Source of the DNA: Rhytidiadelphus loreus
Taxonomy: Eukaryota > Streptophyta > Bryopsida > Hypnales > Hylocomiaceae
NCBI GenBank assembly: GCA_947034895.1
Contig: OX344765.1
Location: 1,431,001 to 1,495,000, forward strand
Length of the DNA stretch: 64,000 nt
Direction: 5' to 3'
The translations under genes were made by a program, and so were the position numbers. Positions 46,798-56,655 of this stretch are shown here, one piece after another. The notes under the pieces were generated by a model. The model was not told the DNA's origin and did no database searches. It saw only the letters and a list, made by a program, of their open reading frames with translations. Every line of letters begins with the position of its first letter. Within the stretch, counting starts at the first letter, position 1.

Positions 46798-47719
46798 TTC
46801 TAACCCTTTGAGTTCCTTGAATATGTTTTTACCAAAAATGTTTCAAAACTCTCATTTTTAGTCCAAGTACCAACTTTTTAAAGAATTTTTTTTTTTCAAA
46901 AACGTATAACCATAGGATCTTGTAGTACGTTGGTTTGAAACGATGTGGAAAAAATTTCAGAAATTTCCACCATGTGGATTGCAAGATATGAGCATTCAAA
47001 TTCATTGAAATCATTTTTTGAGCCCTGCAAAAAAACAAGGCAATTGTGCTTCACAAGCTCATTTTTCTATGAAAAAATGTCCAAAATGGTGGTGCTTCTT
47101 TGGATTCTTTTTCCTAGACAAGTTGGCTACATGCTTAAAAAATTTCACATCATTTGAAATTATACAACATATAGGAAAGAAGTAGAGAATGATTCAAATT
47201 ACAAAATTGTTAAAAATTTATTCTTAGAATTGAAAAATGCCAATTCCAATGGTTGCAACGTTGTAATAAACAATCTACATCCTATGATTTCATTTTTTTT
47301 CAAAAAATATTGAAAATTTGGTTAAATAAAGAACTTCAAAGTTTATTTTAAAGTAAAGACCCCATAATTGCCCACAAACTAAAACTCCTCATAACTTTTG
47401 ACTCAATGATCAAAATGGAATGATTCAACGCTTTCTGTGTACATATAACTCTAGAAAACCAATTTCAAATTTTTGTTCATGAAAAAAGTGATTTTCAAAA
47501 TCTGCCCAATCTGCCCATTTACAGAAAAAAAATATTATATTAGACCATAACTTTTGAGTCATATTTCGATATGTCATGAAATTTGGTGCATATGAAAAAT
47601 ATTCCTTGGCCACACCTTCTACTAAAATTTCAGCCTAAAATATACAAATCTCTAATCATAGGTACCTGCTTAAAATTTCTATGTTGCCAAAAAATGCATG
47701 TTGGTTCTTTAGGGGTTAA
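46798..47719. mobile_element. ~917-bp TTAA-flanked element, second subfamily
   Basis: The right end is TTCTTTAGGGG followed by TTAA (47716-47719). The left end is a decayed CTAACCCTTTGAGTTCCTTG (46800). Interior sequence matches, in reverse, the copy at 57142-57963 and fragments at 1630-1890, 27540-27920 and 61655-62031. No transposase frame. Confidence 0.6.
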
Positions 47720-48042
47720 GGGGACCCATACTAATTAATTGACATTACACACTATACAAATATCTACCTTTGTTGTACATCAATAGTTACTAAAGTGTTT
47801 TGGGGCTGTACATCATGTTCCAAACATCTACAATTTTCCACAATAAGACCCTTTAATTTTTTGATTCCCATAATACCCGTATTCAGTGTAGCTCGCATTG
47901 ATTTCGATGGGGTTCGATCAGTGTGAACAAGCTTCCAGCCAGTCTGATGTTTTTGAAGAAGTTTTCAGGCTACTGCTTGTTGGATTTGACCCACGTGTGG
48001 ATCTCAGTATGGAATAGGCCAGACCTCAGACTGAATTGTTCT
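47720..48042. other. Intergenic piece, no gene supported
   Basis: A 36-residue ATG frame at 47907-48017 (MGFDQCEQASSQSDVFEEVF onward) has gene-like composition but no partners or homology I recognise. Confidence 0.3.
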
Positions 48043-48172
48043 GCATCTCCTAATCAAGGTGACTAATCATAATTGTTTACTGTTTTTTGTTTTGCATCTC
48101 CTAATCAAGGTGACTAATCATAATTGTTTACTGTTTTTTGTTTTGCATCTCCTAATCAAGGTGACCAACCCT
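48043..48172 (+). repeat. 51-bp tandem repeat, 2.5 units
   Basis: GCATCTCCTAATCAAGGTGA starts at 48043, 48094 and 48145, with AATTGTTTACTGTTTTTTGT between. Confidence 0.9.
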
Positions 48173-48373
48173 TACACGACGAGCTGGTCCCTGTGGAAAT
48201 CAACTGTTTTAGAACTGTGCGAATTGTTGGCTTAAAAAAATGCAAAAGCACTCATTGGAATTCAAATTACAATAGAAGATATTTCCTTTTCACACAAAAT
48301 TTGGAGGATGAATAGTTGCACTTTCGTCCCACACGGAGAGATCGTTTGTCATTCATTAGCCAAAAAACGTCCT

Positions 48374-49050
48374 TAGTGTCGTTTATGGGCTAATCATAAT
48401 CATGTATTGTTTTCAAACTTTCCCATAATAATTTCAAATTAATAAGGTAGTTTGCTCTATAAGGGACCATGTTCTAAATGCCACCCCTCTTTAGGAATGG
48501 ATGACATGTTGAAAGCTTCAAATATCTACTACTATTAATGATGAGAGTTAGGTAGGCTTAAATGATCATGTCTTGGACTCGGATAGGAATAGATTGTATA
48601 TTTATGCATCTCCTAATCAAGGTGACTAATCATCTACTATTTTCAAACTCCCCCACAATTTCAAATTAATAAGGTAGGTTGTTATAGAAGCAACTATGTT
48701 CTAAATGCGACCCTTATCTAGGAATAAATAACAAGTTGCTTGAAATATCTATTACTGTCAATGATGAGTTAGGTAGGCTTAAATGGTCAAGTCTTAAATA
48801 GGTCTTGGACTTGGACAAGAACACGTTGAATTGTTTTGCATCTCCTAATCAAGGTGACTAATCATTTATTGTTTTCAGACTCCCCCACAATTTCAAATTA
48901 ATAAGATAGTCTGCTCCAAAAACAACCATGTTCTAAATGACTCCTATCTAGGAATCAATGACAAGTTCCTTGAAATATTTATTATTATCAATAATGAGTA
49001 AGGTAGTCTACTCTTAAAGCAATGAGTTAGGTAGATTTAAAAGCAAACTA
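48374..49050 (+). repeat. ~232-bp tandem repeat, about 3 units
   Basis: Units share GACTAATCAT, CAATTTCAAATTAATAAGRTAG, ACCATGTTCTAAATG, TCTAGGAAT and GGTAGGCTTAAATG. The word GCATCTCCTAATCAAGGTGA recurs at 48606 and 48838, linking this array to the 51-bp array before it. Confidence 0.8.
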
Positions 49051-49055
49051 CCTTA

Positions 49056-49695
49056 TTCCCTTCGTAGTGAAATAAATGTCACTAATCAATTGGAAACTCT
49101 TGTTTTTTGAAGTAGTTTTGAGTAGAGTGTATCATGTATGGAGGCATGGTTGGACCCGTTTTTTGTTTAAGGTATGAAGTTCATGAACTAATGGGTTTCT
49201 AAATGCATCCCTTATCTAGGATGGTGACATGTTCTTTGAAATATCTAATATTGTCATTGATAAGGTTGGTAGCCTTAAAGGGAGTGACTATGGACCTTCC
49301 ATTGCAATGAACACATATTAACGATGCTCTTCATTGATTGTGGTGATATTAAATTTGAATGCACTAGAAGGAACCCGAGTCAAAGTTGACAGATTTTGTT
49401 GGACATCCAATGTAACAATTGATCATTGTTTTTATGTCAACAATGATGTCCACTACAACATCTTCATGTTACAATGAACGTCATTGTTGACATAAAAACA
49501 GGGTTTGTTACATGGGATGTCTAACAAAATCCCTCAACTTTGACACAAGAAAACAAAAGAAAACACGGGATCTTTCTAGTGAAAGCTTATGAATTATACA
49601 ATATTTTCACAATATGATTAATGATATTGGTATAAAGAGAACACCAAGTTCCAATGTTGACACTTATTTTGGGCATGATTTTGGGGCAAAGGGAG
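49056..49695. mobile_element. 640-bp Stowaway-like MITE, TA-flanked, with an inner hairpin
   Basis: The left end reads TTCCCTTCGTAGTGAAATAA then ATGTCACT. The right end, reversed, reads CTCCCTTTGCCCCAAAATCA and later AATAAGTGTCAAC. TA lies on each side (49054-49055 and 49696-49697). The TIR match is diverged, so the ends are tentative. The 165-base hairpin at 49379-49543 sits in the middle. Confidence 0.45.
49379..49543. repeat. Long imperfect hairpin, ~70-bp arms
   Basis: The left arm reads GTCAAAGTTGACAGATTTTG, TTGGACATCCAATGTAACA and TTTTTATGTCAACAATGATG. The right arm mirrors it as CGTCATTGTTGACATAAAAA, TTTGTTACATGGGATGTC and CAAAATCCCTCAACTTTGAC, around a loop of roughly 20-25 bases. 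It could be a MITE or give an inverted-repeat RNA. Confidence 0.75.
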
Positions 49696-49738
49696 TAAGA
49701 TGTAAATGAATATTAATATTGTTAACATCTTACACATG

Positions 49739-50052
49739 CAATTTCATTAAAATGGCAAAATTTTGCAACTTTGGCAGTTTTTTACAATTCAAATTGGGTG
49801 TTCTAAAATATACAATTGTCCAAGATTCCTGAAATCTATATCATTCCAAAATGTCTAAAATCTACATGTGTTATAGATGGCACTTTTACAATTCAAACTA
49901 TGTGGTTTGAAATCTACATTACTCCTAGATTTCCAAAATCTATATAAGTTCAAGATTTTGGAAATCTATACCTATACTAGATGTCACTTTTATAGTTTAG
50001 ATTGGGCAGTTAAAAAACGGCATACGGAATACTACCATTCTAACGAAATTCC
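49739..50052. mobile_element. ~310-bp MITE related to the 54195 element
   Basis: The left end AATTTCATTAAAATGGC and the right end GGAATACTACCATTCTAACG then AAATT mirror each other, as in the copy at 54195-54433. Confidence 0.5.
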
Positions 50053-50082
50053 CCATTTACATGACTAAAGTAAGATTGGAAG

Positions 50083-50359
50083 TCAAACTACTTTAGAAAA
50101 CCTTCCCTTTTCAGAACAAAATTCCGAGGATGAAAAGTTGCACTTGAGAGAAACCCATTCAAGGGTGGATACTTTACTAAGAATAAGCGCCCTAAGGCAA
50201 GTACACGCCCCAAAGCTCCCCGAGGCTGGGAAAGGAGGAAAGGAGCTAACGCCCAACGGCAGGGAAGGTGAATAGTTGCACTTCAATCTGTCCTACTGAA
50301 TGGATTCTCTGTCACCCATCGGACGCCAGACGTCCCTGTCGACGACGTCTCACGGTTAA
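50083..50359. mobile_element. Diverged relative of the 5358 TTAA element
   Basis: Shares GATGAAAAGTTGCACTT / GGTGAATAGTTGCACTTC, TCCTACTGAATGGATTC, GTCACCCATCGGACG and an end CGACGTCTCACGG followed by TTAA (50356-50359). It sits just before the bestrophin upstream region. A shorter relative lies at 48190-48395. Confidence 0.45.
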
Positions 50360-52227
50360 ATCCCTCTCTTGCTGAGAAGGCCTGATGGAGGAAATTTTCT
50401 AGGTTGTAGAATGTTACCTTTACGTCTGCAGAGCTTCGAAAGCAGAGAGCGCGCAGCCAGAGATAGCTGTCCGACTGTAGGTCTAGTCCCGAAGTAGTAC
50501 TGTACTACTGTATTCAATTCCTGTAGTTTGCTGTTACTTTTTAGAGCTCATAATTGGTACATCCTTGCATACCACAGCCGTACGTACGTCCAGCTAGTAC
50601 CTTTACCGTGGGGTCCCATCTGCCAGACAGCCAGAGGCGATTTGAGCGAGGAACTTTCTCAATCGAGAACTGAATGCGCCAGTTTGGGAACAACTTCACT
50701 TCACTTCACTTCATCCATTCAACCCTTTTCCGACGCGTTAATTTCGGAATTTGTAGTACGGAAGAGGACGCTGTCATCAGGGACAGTTATCACATCACAT
50801 TGAAAAAAGTCGCGAGTTTCTTATCCTAGTGTTTCGTTGACGACAGTGCGGCGAGCATTGTGGAGGACCTGGCATTGACTGATCCGTCATGTCTTGAGGA
50901 CTTTTTCGGAGCAATTCTTAGCGACTTAAGTCTACTTGTCACAGTCTGCTCCGCGCTCACCGCCTTGTAAATTCTCAGTGTTGCACATTTCTCTATATAT
51001 TCAAAGTCGTCGGGCACGTCACCTTGCAGATTCTGACAGAATGGGTCATTCGAACGAAGGGAGTTTCTGCAGTAATTAAGTAGGGGCGAGCAAGTACGGT
51101 TTGGCCTTCTACTAGTCATGGTTGGAATGAGCTAGTCGGAGACTATTCCTGTCTCAGGTAGGCCAGGTTCTCGCGCTTTCAATTCCTTTTTCGGCCTGCA
51201 TCAATTATAAATTTAATGGGTAGCTGCATGTATGCACCTCCCTGATCGATTCCCTGGTCGTTTCCATTCAAATGCCAGAGACAGGCACTTTCCAGATATC
51301 TGTCTGCAACCTGAGATCTATCCCCGTCCTAGTTTTTAGAGCTCTTTGCCATACAATTTGGCGCTTTGAAACATGTTTGTTTAACGAATGTGTCCATCTC
51401 CAAGAGTTTCGGAAGACTTGCACTCCACGGGTCCACGCTATTGAGTTGCTCCCCAGTACGTGAGGAGGATAGAACTATTCGAGGAAAATTCTTACCACGT
51501 GCATGAACGTAGTAAGGATATCCATGGGCAAGAAATACTTTTCAAGAGGTCGTCGTCATTCAACTGCAGCGAGCCTTCCGGAGAGTTCTTCACTTGCATA
51601 ATGCATATATTGGCAGTGTGGGAACATTAATCCAAGGCATGGAGCGAGTTGATTGTTGGTGTTAGGTGAGCAGTTTAGTTCACGATTCCCATCCAGATGC
51701 TCACCAGCAGTTTCATTGCCTCGATCGGCATGTACTACGCTTAGGGTCTGTCATCTTTCCTCTATTGGAACAGTCAGTACGTGGGGCTCCGTTGCGAATC
51801 AAGATTATTACAATTTCTTCAAGCACTGCAGTGAGTCTTGAGTACTGCTTTCATTTTTCTAAGAAGTACCAGGTCTCACTACCAAGCTCCAGTGGATTGA
51901 AACGGGGTGAGACTCTCGCAATAGAGTAAACTCGTTTTAACAGGAAACTCTGGAGAACAGTCGACAGTGCGTTGATCTATTATTCTGATTCGATCTCGGT
52001 GTAGCAATCCCACAGCTCGGTGTCGAAGACTGTCGTTTCTGCTTTGGTACTGTTAAATTTTCAGCCTCAATTTAGTGCTCTGATTTGGTTTTCGGCTTCA
52101 AATTCGGATTCGAATTTTGGCTAACATCCATCGTCCTTAGGAGTTCCACTTGTTATTGCAGCTGGTTGCTTCGTTCCCCTGAGTGATCTATTTGGAGGTT
52201 GGGCTTTGATTACTTTCTAGCAACAAG
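50360..52227 (+). promoter_or_regulatory. Upstream region and probable leader of the bestrophin-like gene
   Basis: About 1.9 kb of GC-balanced, non-repetitive sequence, unlike the AT-rich DNA on both sides. It probably holds promoter, 5' UTR and perhaps leader introns. TTGGTGTTAG|GTGAGC near 51668 and several pyrimidine-rich stretches near 52010-52170 could be splice sites. No clear upstream coding exon was found. Confidence 0.4.
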
Positions 52228-53322
52228 ATGTATCGAAACAAGGTGTATGGCCATCCCGAATGGGCCAAGCACAAATCTTCATGGAGGCACGGTCGGCACT
52301 TCTGGAGCACTTTCTCCTCTGGTATCGTTGCTGCCTTAGCTCCTCCCGTCTTAGCTTGCACGCTGCTTGCCACTTTTGTCACCATCTTTAACCATCTGGT
52401 CATAGTGAAACGTTTACCTCAGTCGATCCCCATTCTCGAAGTTGCCTCCCTCCCCTTCACTCTCATGGCGTCCGTCCTCTCCCTTCTCCTCGTCTTCCGA
52501 ACGAACTCCTCCTACAACCGATTTGACGAAGCACGCAAGCTTTGGGCTTCCAATGTGAACAGGACCAGGGACCTGGCACGCCAAGCTTTGACATGGATCC
52601 GCAGCCCCTCCGACTCCGCCAAGCTTCTCTGCCTTTTACGACACATCAAGACCTACCCGTTCTGTCTTCGAGATCATATTACCGATGAGTTCACTCTCCG
52701 AGAGGATCTTAAGGAGATTGTGGAGCCTCAAGAGCTGGAGGCTATCATGAGCGCCCAACACCGCCCCAACTACGTCCTGCAGATTCTCTCGGAGCTTGTC
52801 GACCAGTGCAGCATCACCGAATGGGAGAAGATGTCCATGGACGACAACATTACCATGTTCCATGACAATGTGGGAGGCTGTGAGCGGATTCTGAAGACAC
52901 CCATACCCGTGGCGTACACTCTGCTGACTTCAAGGTTTCTCATCGGTTGGCATCTGGTGCTTCCTTTTGCTCTCTGGAGAACTTGCCGGTGGCTCACCAT
53001 TCCTTCCACATTCTCCACTGCCGCATGTCTGTTTTATATTGAACAGGTCGGGGTGCTGATTGAAGAGCCGTTCTGGAGTCTGCCGCTGGCTTCGATTTGC
53101 GCGGACATTGTGGCGGCGGTGGATGCTATGTCGGTGGCGCACAAAACAGCGTATCTGTTGTGGAGCTTTCATCAGCCAGGCTTCCATCAGCCAATGCAAG
53201 AGAAGAAAGACCATGTGGTGCAGATCATGTTTGAAAGCTCCAGGGCGGACGAGTTTCGGAAAGATCGGGTCGACAAGAATATTGGGGCGGTGGTGCTCAC
53301 GAGGATGCACTCAGTTGCTTGA
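52228..53322 (+). CDS. Bestrophin-like (UPF0187/VCCN-type) chloride channel, intronless
   Basis: A single frame of 364 residues from ATG to TGA. The bestrophin/UPF0187 core is clear: hydrophobic helix ~33-60 (IVAALAPPVLACTLLATFVT), second helix ~72-90, and the signature FRTNSSYNRFDEARKLW at 90-106. The C-terminal half has helices ~235-260 and ~270-300 and the conserved IEEPFWSLPL. The plant members VCCN1/2 are voltage-dependent thylakoid chloride channels that tune the proton-motive force. The family usually carries an N-terminal transit peptide. Here the core begins almost at once (HPEWAKHKSSWRHGRHF at 9-25). So either the targeting part is on an unfound upstream exon, or this member sits in another membrane. 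Many GC-rich codons compared with its surroundings. Confidence 0.85.
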   Translation: MYRNKVYGHPEWAKHKSSWRHGRHFWSTFSSGIVAALAPPVLACTLLATFVTIFNHLVIVKRLPQSIPILEVASLPFTLMASVLSLLLVFRTNSSYNRFDEARKLWASNVNRTRDLARQALTWIRSPSDSAKLLCLLRHIKTYPFCLRDHITDEFTLREDLKEIVEPQELEAIMSAQHRPNYVLQILSELVDQCSITEWEKMSMDDNITMFHDNVGGCERILKTPIPVAYTLLTSRFLIGWHLVLPFALWRTCRWLTIPSTFSTAACLFYIEQVGVLIEEPFWSLPLASICADIVAAVDAMSVAHKTAYLLWSFHQPGFHQPMQEKKDHVVQIMFESSRADEFRKDRVDKNIGAVVLTRMHSVA

Positions 53323-53755
53323 GTTGGATAGTTACTTTGTAGCTAGGGCGTCACTTTCGTAGTGAACATGGCAAGTATCGTACTCAGTTTTAGAGAATAA
53401 GAGTACGTATCGGCTTCAATATTTCTGGTAGATATACGTACATGAGGTCTCTTTTCATATTCAAACATTCAAACCAATTGTAATTAAATTTTTTATACAA
53501 ATTTGTCAGTAATGTTCAAGAAACTCCTGCTTCAAAGTTGAGCTGGAGTGAGTTATCATTCTTTTCATTTGAGCCTCGGTACGTAAGCTAGCTTCAAGGA
53601 CTGGTTCGCCTGGTCAGATTCTTTGCATCCACCGTGATATAGATGTGATGTTTTTGTTGGAATATAATTTGTTGGATGATACACCAACTGGAGTTATTTT
53701 AATTTCCTTGACTTGTGAAACACCAACTATGTCTGTGTAGGAGTGATTGTCACAT
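53323..53755. other. 3' flank of the bestrophin-like gene
   Basis: Likely 3' UTR to about 53500, then ordinary AT-rich sequence. No gene seen. Confidence 0.4.
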
Positions 53756-53853
53756 CTGAGTGTATAGTGTATAGTATAATGTATAGTATAATGTATAGTA
53801 TAATGTATAGTATAGTGTATAATATAGTGTATAGTATAGTGTATAGTATAGTG
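53756..53853 (+). repeat. TATAGTRTAATG microsatellite
   Basis: Tandem TATAGTATAATG / TATAGTGTA units, 10-14 bases, about eight to nine copies. Confidence 0.85.
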
Positions 53854-54194
53854 TAAGTGACAAATTGTGTACAATCGGGTATTGAAAGCTTACAAAAAGC
53901 TTAAAAAATGCCTTTTGGAGCCGTACAAATTCTTTTGTACAGTGTGCATTATAATTGGTATTTTTTTTGTACTAAGCATAATTATCATTGCATCCTTATG
54001 CAATCCCAATCAACCATACCCAAATTTAAATTTCAAAAAATAAAACTCGATTTTTGGTGAATTGTTTCATTTAAAATTTGTGATTTTACATTTTCATTGA
54101 TTGAAAATCATTGGTGATGAACTTTTTGAATTTGATTGCATAGATACGTAGAAAAAACATCTATGTGAACATCTTTCCTCCTAACATGTATATG

Positions 54195-54433
54195 GTCAAT
54201 TTCATTAAAATGGCGGTATTCCGCATGCCATTTTAATGGAATATCTTCTACAAATGGTAAATAAGTGTGCCACGATAGGGTATACATGTGCCAATTTTAT
54301 ACCTAGCACATTCAAATCACTCCTAGTTCACACATATCCACTCCCCTTAGACAATCTTTCCATTGTTTTCATTTTTTCAATGGTTTCATTTTGTGCCATT
54401 TTAATGGAATACCACCATTTTAACGAAATTGAC
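54195..54433. mobile_element. 239-bp MITE, GTCAATTTC termini
   Basis: Begins GTCAATTTCATTAAAATGGC and GGTATTCC; ends GGAATACCACCATTTTAACG and AAATTGAC, a terminal inverted repeat of about 28 bases with two or three mismatches. TATG flanks both sides (target duplication). The related repeat at 43187-43620 lacks it. Confidence 0.7.
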
Positions 54434-54688
54434 TATGTATCTCCTAAAAAGCTTGAAAATTTTATCTATAGAGATTTCTATGTTGAAGTGGCTGTATCCA
54501 AATTTTGTAAAATAGATTTTTTTTTTTATTGTAATTAGATTTTTCTATTTGCACCTCACATGGTAACTAATTTCATACATTTGAGCATGATGGTACAATT
54601 ACTTTGCCAAATCAAGCTAAAATACAAAGATATCTATTTCTTCAAAGTTTGGTCATATGACACTTTTCATTGATCAAATTTTTGTTAC

Positions 54689-55666
54689 TTAACCCTAGAC
54701 CGCCCATGGCCGTTTTGGGTAAAAAAACATCCTAGCTTTTGAAGTGCTATAAATCTAAATGAGACTAAGTAATAAAGATCTTAACCGTACAATCAGGTAG
54801 TACACATGTAGATGTCATGGATCAAATTTGAAGTCATTTGACCGTGTAGATTGCAAGATTATAATGTTTTGGTGTTGAAAAAGAATGCTGAAATTTTCCT
54901 AAAAACACATTTAGAGGCCAAATCTGATTTCTAAACTTAATCAATTGAAAAACTTTAAACTACAAAGTGATTCAAAAACAGGATACAAACACATTGGTGA
55001 AAAAAAATATCATTCAATTGACTCAATGTGTTTGCAAAATGGCTTGCAAATGTCAAAAATCGGCAAGAAAAGTTGCAAAAAACACATCTAGGGCTGAACC
55101 TCCTTCTACTAAAATGCTTCTCAGTCATTCATAAATTCTTGTATTGATATGAAAATTTAGCCACACAAACTAGACTAGTATGCGCAACTTTTACAATTTT
55201 TTTTTATTGAAAACAAACATTTTATGAAGAAGATACAAGCCGTCGAAGTTCACTATAGTCCATAAATGGCGGGATTTTGAATTTCGAATTGCTCCCAAAC
55301 ATTCAAAACAACTTGGACTGACATGAAAATTTCATCACAATAACTAGAATTCAAGGGAAACACAACCCAACAAATTTTATTGAAATCGAACATTGGATGA
55401 AGGAGATACAAGCCCCCGAAGTTGCAGCCATGAAGACAGTGCACTTTGGTGAATCAAATTGAGCCTGTGAACTTTGATTGGCTTCCAGAAAATCATTACC
55501 TCTTGGATTGATCTGAAAAATTTAACACACAAACTAGAAGAAAAGGCGCAACTTTCCCAACAAGTTTTATTGAATTTAGACATTGGATGCAAAAGTTACA
55601 GTACTTTGAATTCAACTTAAAACTATGTGAGGACACTTTCTGTCCTCTTGGGCGGTCTAGGGTTAA
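54689..55666. mobile_element. 970-bp piggyBac-like non-autonomous element, perfect 13-bp TIR
   Basis: TTAA (54689-54692) and TTAA (55663-55666) flank 54693-55662. The ends are CCCTAGACCGCCC and GGGCGGTCTAGGG, perfect inverses. The interior is AT-rich with repeated internal words (ATTGAANNNGAACATT, GAAGTTGCANNC) and no transposase frame. Confidence 0.75.
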
Positions 55667-55890
55667 GGGTGTGTTTTTTAATATGAAAGATGTGCATATG
55701 GATGTTCCCTACATATCCATGTAATCAAATTTTAAAAATTCATCACCAATTGTATTCATTAAAATATTATGTAAATCCATAAAAATTGACTTAAAAAATT
55801 CACCAATAATAGAATTCTGCTTTTTTGAACTAAAATTTGGTGTTCTTAATTGGAATTGGGTAAAAATTGACTGATAATTATGAAGACAAA

Positions 55891-56655
55891 AAAAATCAAA
55901 TTTTATTCTATATTATATACAAATTTTTGAATGGTTCTAAAAGATAGTTTGTTATCTTTTAGTACGCTATTGTACAAATGAACCTCAAAATGAACTCTCA
56001 CAGACTTTAGTGGGTATATATATTACTTATGGAACAATTGAGTACCTCCCACGTTTATTTTTTTATGAAGCTATGAGATTGAAATCAATATGGGATAACA
56101 TAGTTTAAGTGTTTGTATCTATATCTTATCAGTATTTTATATCAATACTTGTATCTATACCTTGTATTATATTATAACCATATATATTCCATATACAATA
56201 TCCATATATTGTATAGTAAAATAATCATTATATATTCCATATACATTATATATCCATACAATGTATTATAACTATATGTATCACATGTATAATATTTGTA
56301 TCAAAGTTTTTTTAAATTTTGGCATGGTGTAGGGTGTAGGGTGGGGTAGGCGAATAAAAAATTATCTCTCTATGTATATTGTGCCATTGTTTTTTTGTAT
56401 ATTGAATCAACAACATTGGAAGGGGAGGAATTTAATCAATTGACGGGTGAGGGTTTTTTGAATTGGAGGAGGCAAGGGCTAAATTTCCTCCCATTTTTTA
56501 ATTGATAGTTGAAACACAAAAATTCACCCTAAATTTATAGGGAAATTGAAAAAAGTTCTTTGAAAATGGAATTTGTAACTCAGTGGAAAGTTAGTGAAAT
56601 TACAAGGGACTTTTATATTCTGTGAGGCATTTTCGAGGGCATTTTGCGTTTTTGA
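55891..56655. other. AT-rich sequence with TATATCCATA low complexity
   Basis: 56105-56300 is built of ATATATTCCATATACA-like words. No gene is seen. Confidence 0.4.

Larger units (their letters stand above)
53945..55890. mobile_element. Foldback repeat with inverted arms, holding two nested insertions
   Basis: 53990-54180 (ATTTTTGGTGAATTGTTTCA, ATTGGTGATGAACTTTTT, TTTGATTGCATAGATACGTA, CATCTATGTGAACATCTTTC) is mirrored at 55690-55850 (GAAAGATGTGCATATGGATG, AAAAATTCATCACCAATTG, AAAAAATTCACCAATAAT). Between the arms lie the 239-bp MITE (54195-54433) and the TTAA element (54689-55666). Confidence 0.6.

Noticed and set aside
47907..48017. 36-residue frame with gene-like codons
   Set aside because: Too short, no splice partners and no recognisable family.
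52930..53310. 126-residue minus-strand frame under the bestrophin gene
   Set aside because: Shadow of a GC-rich coding sequence on the other strand.
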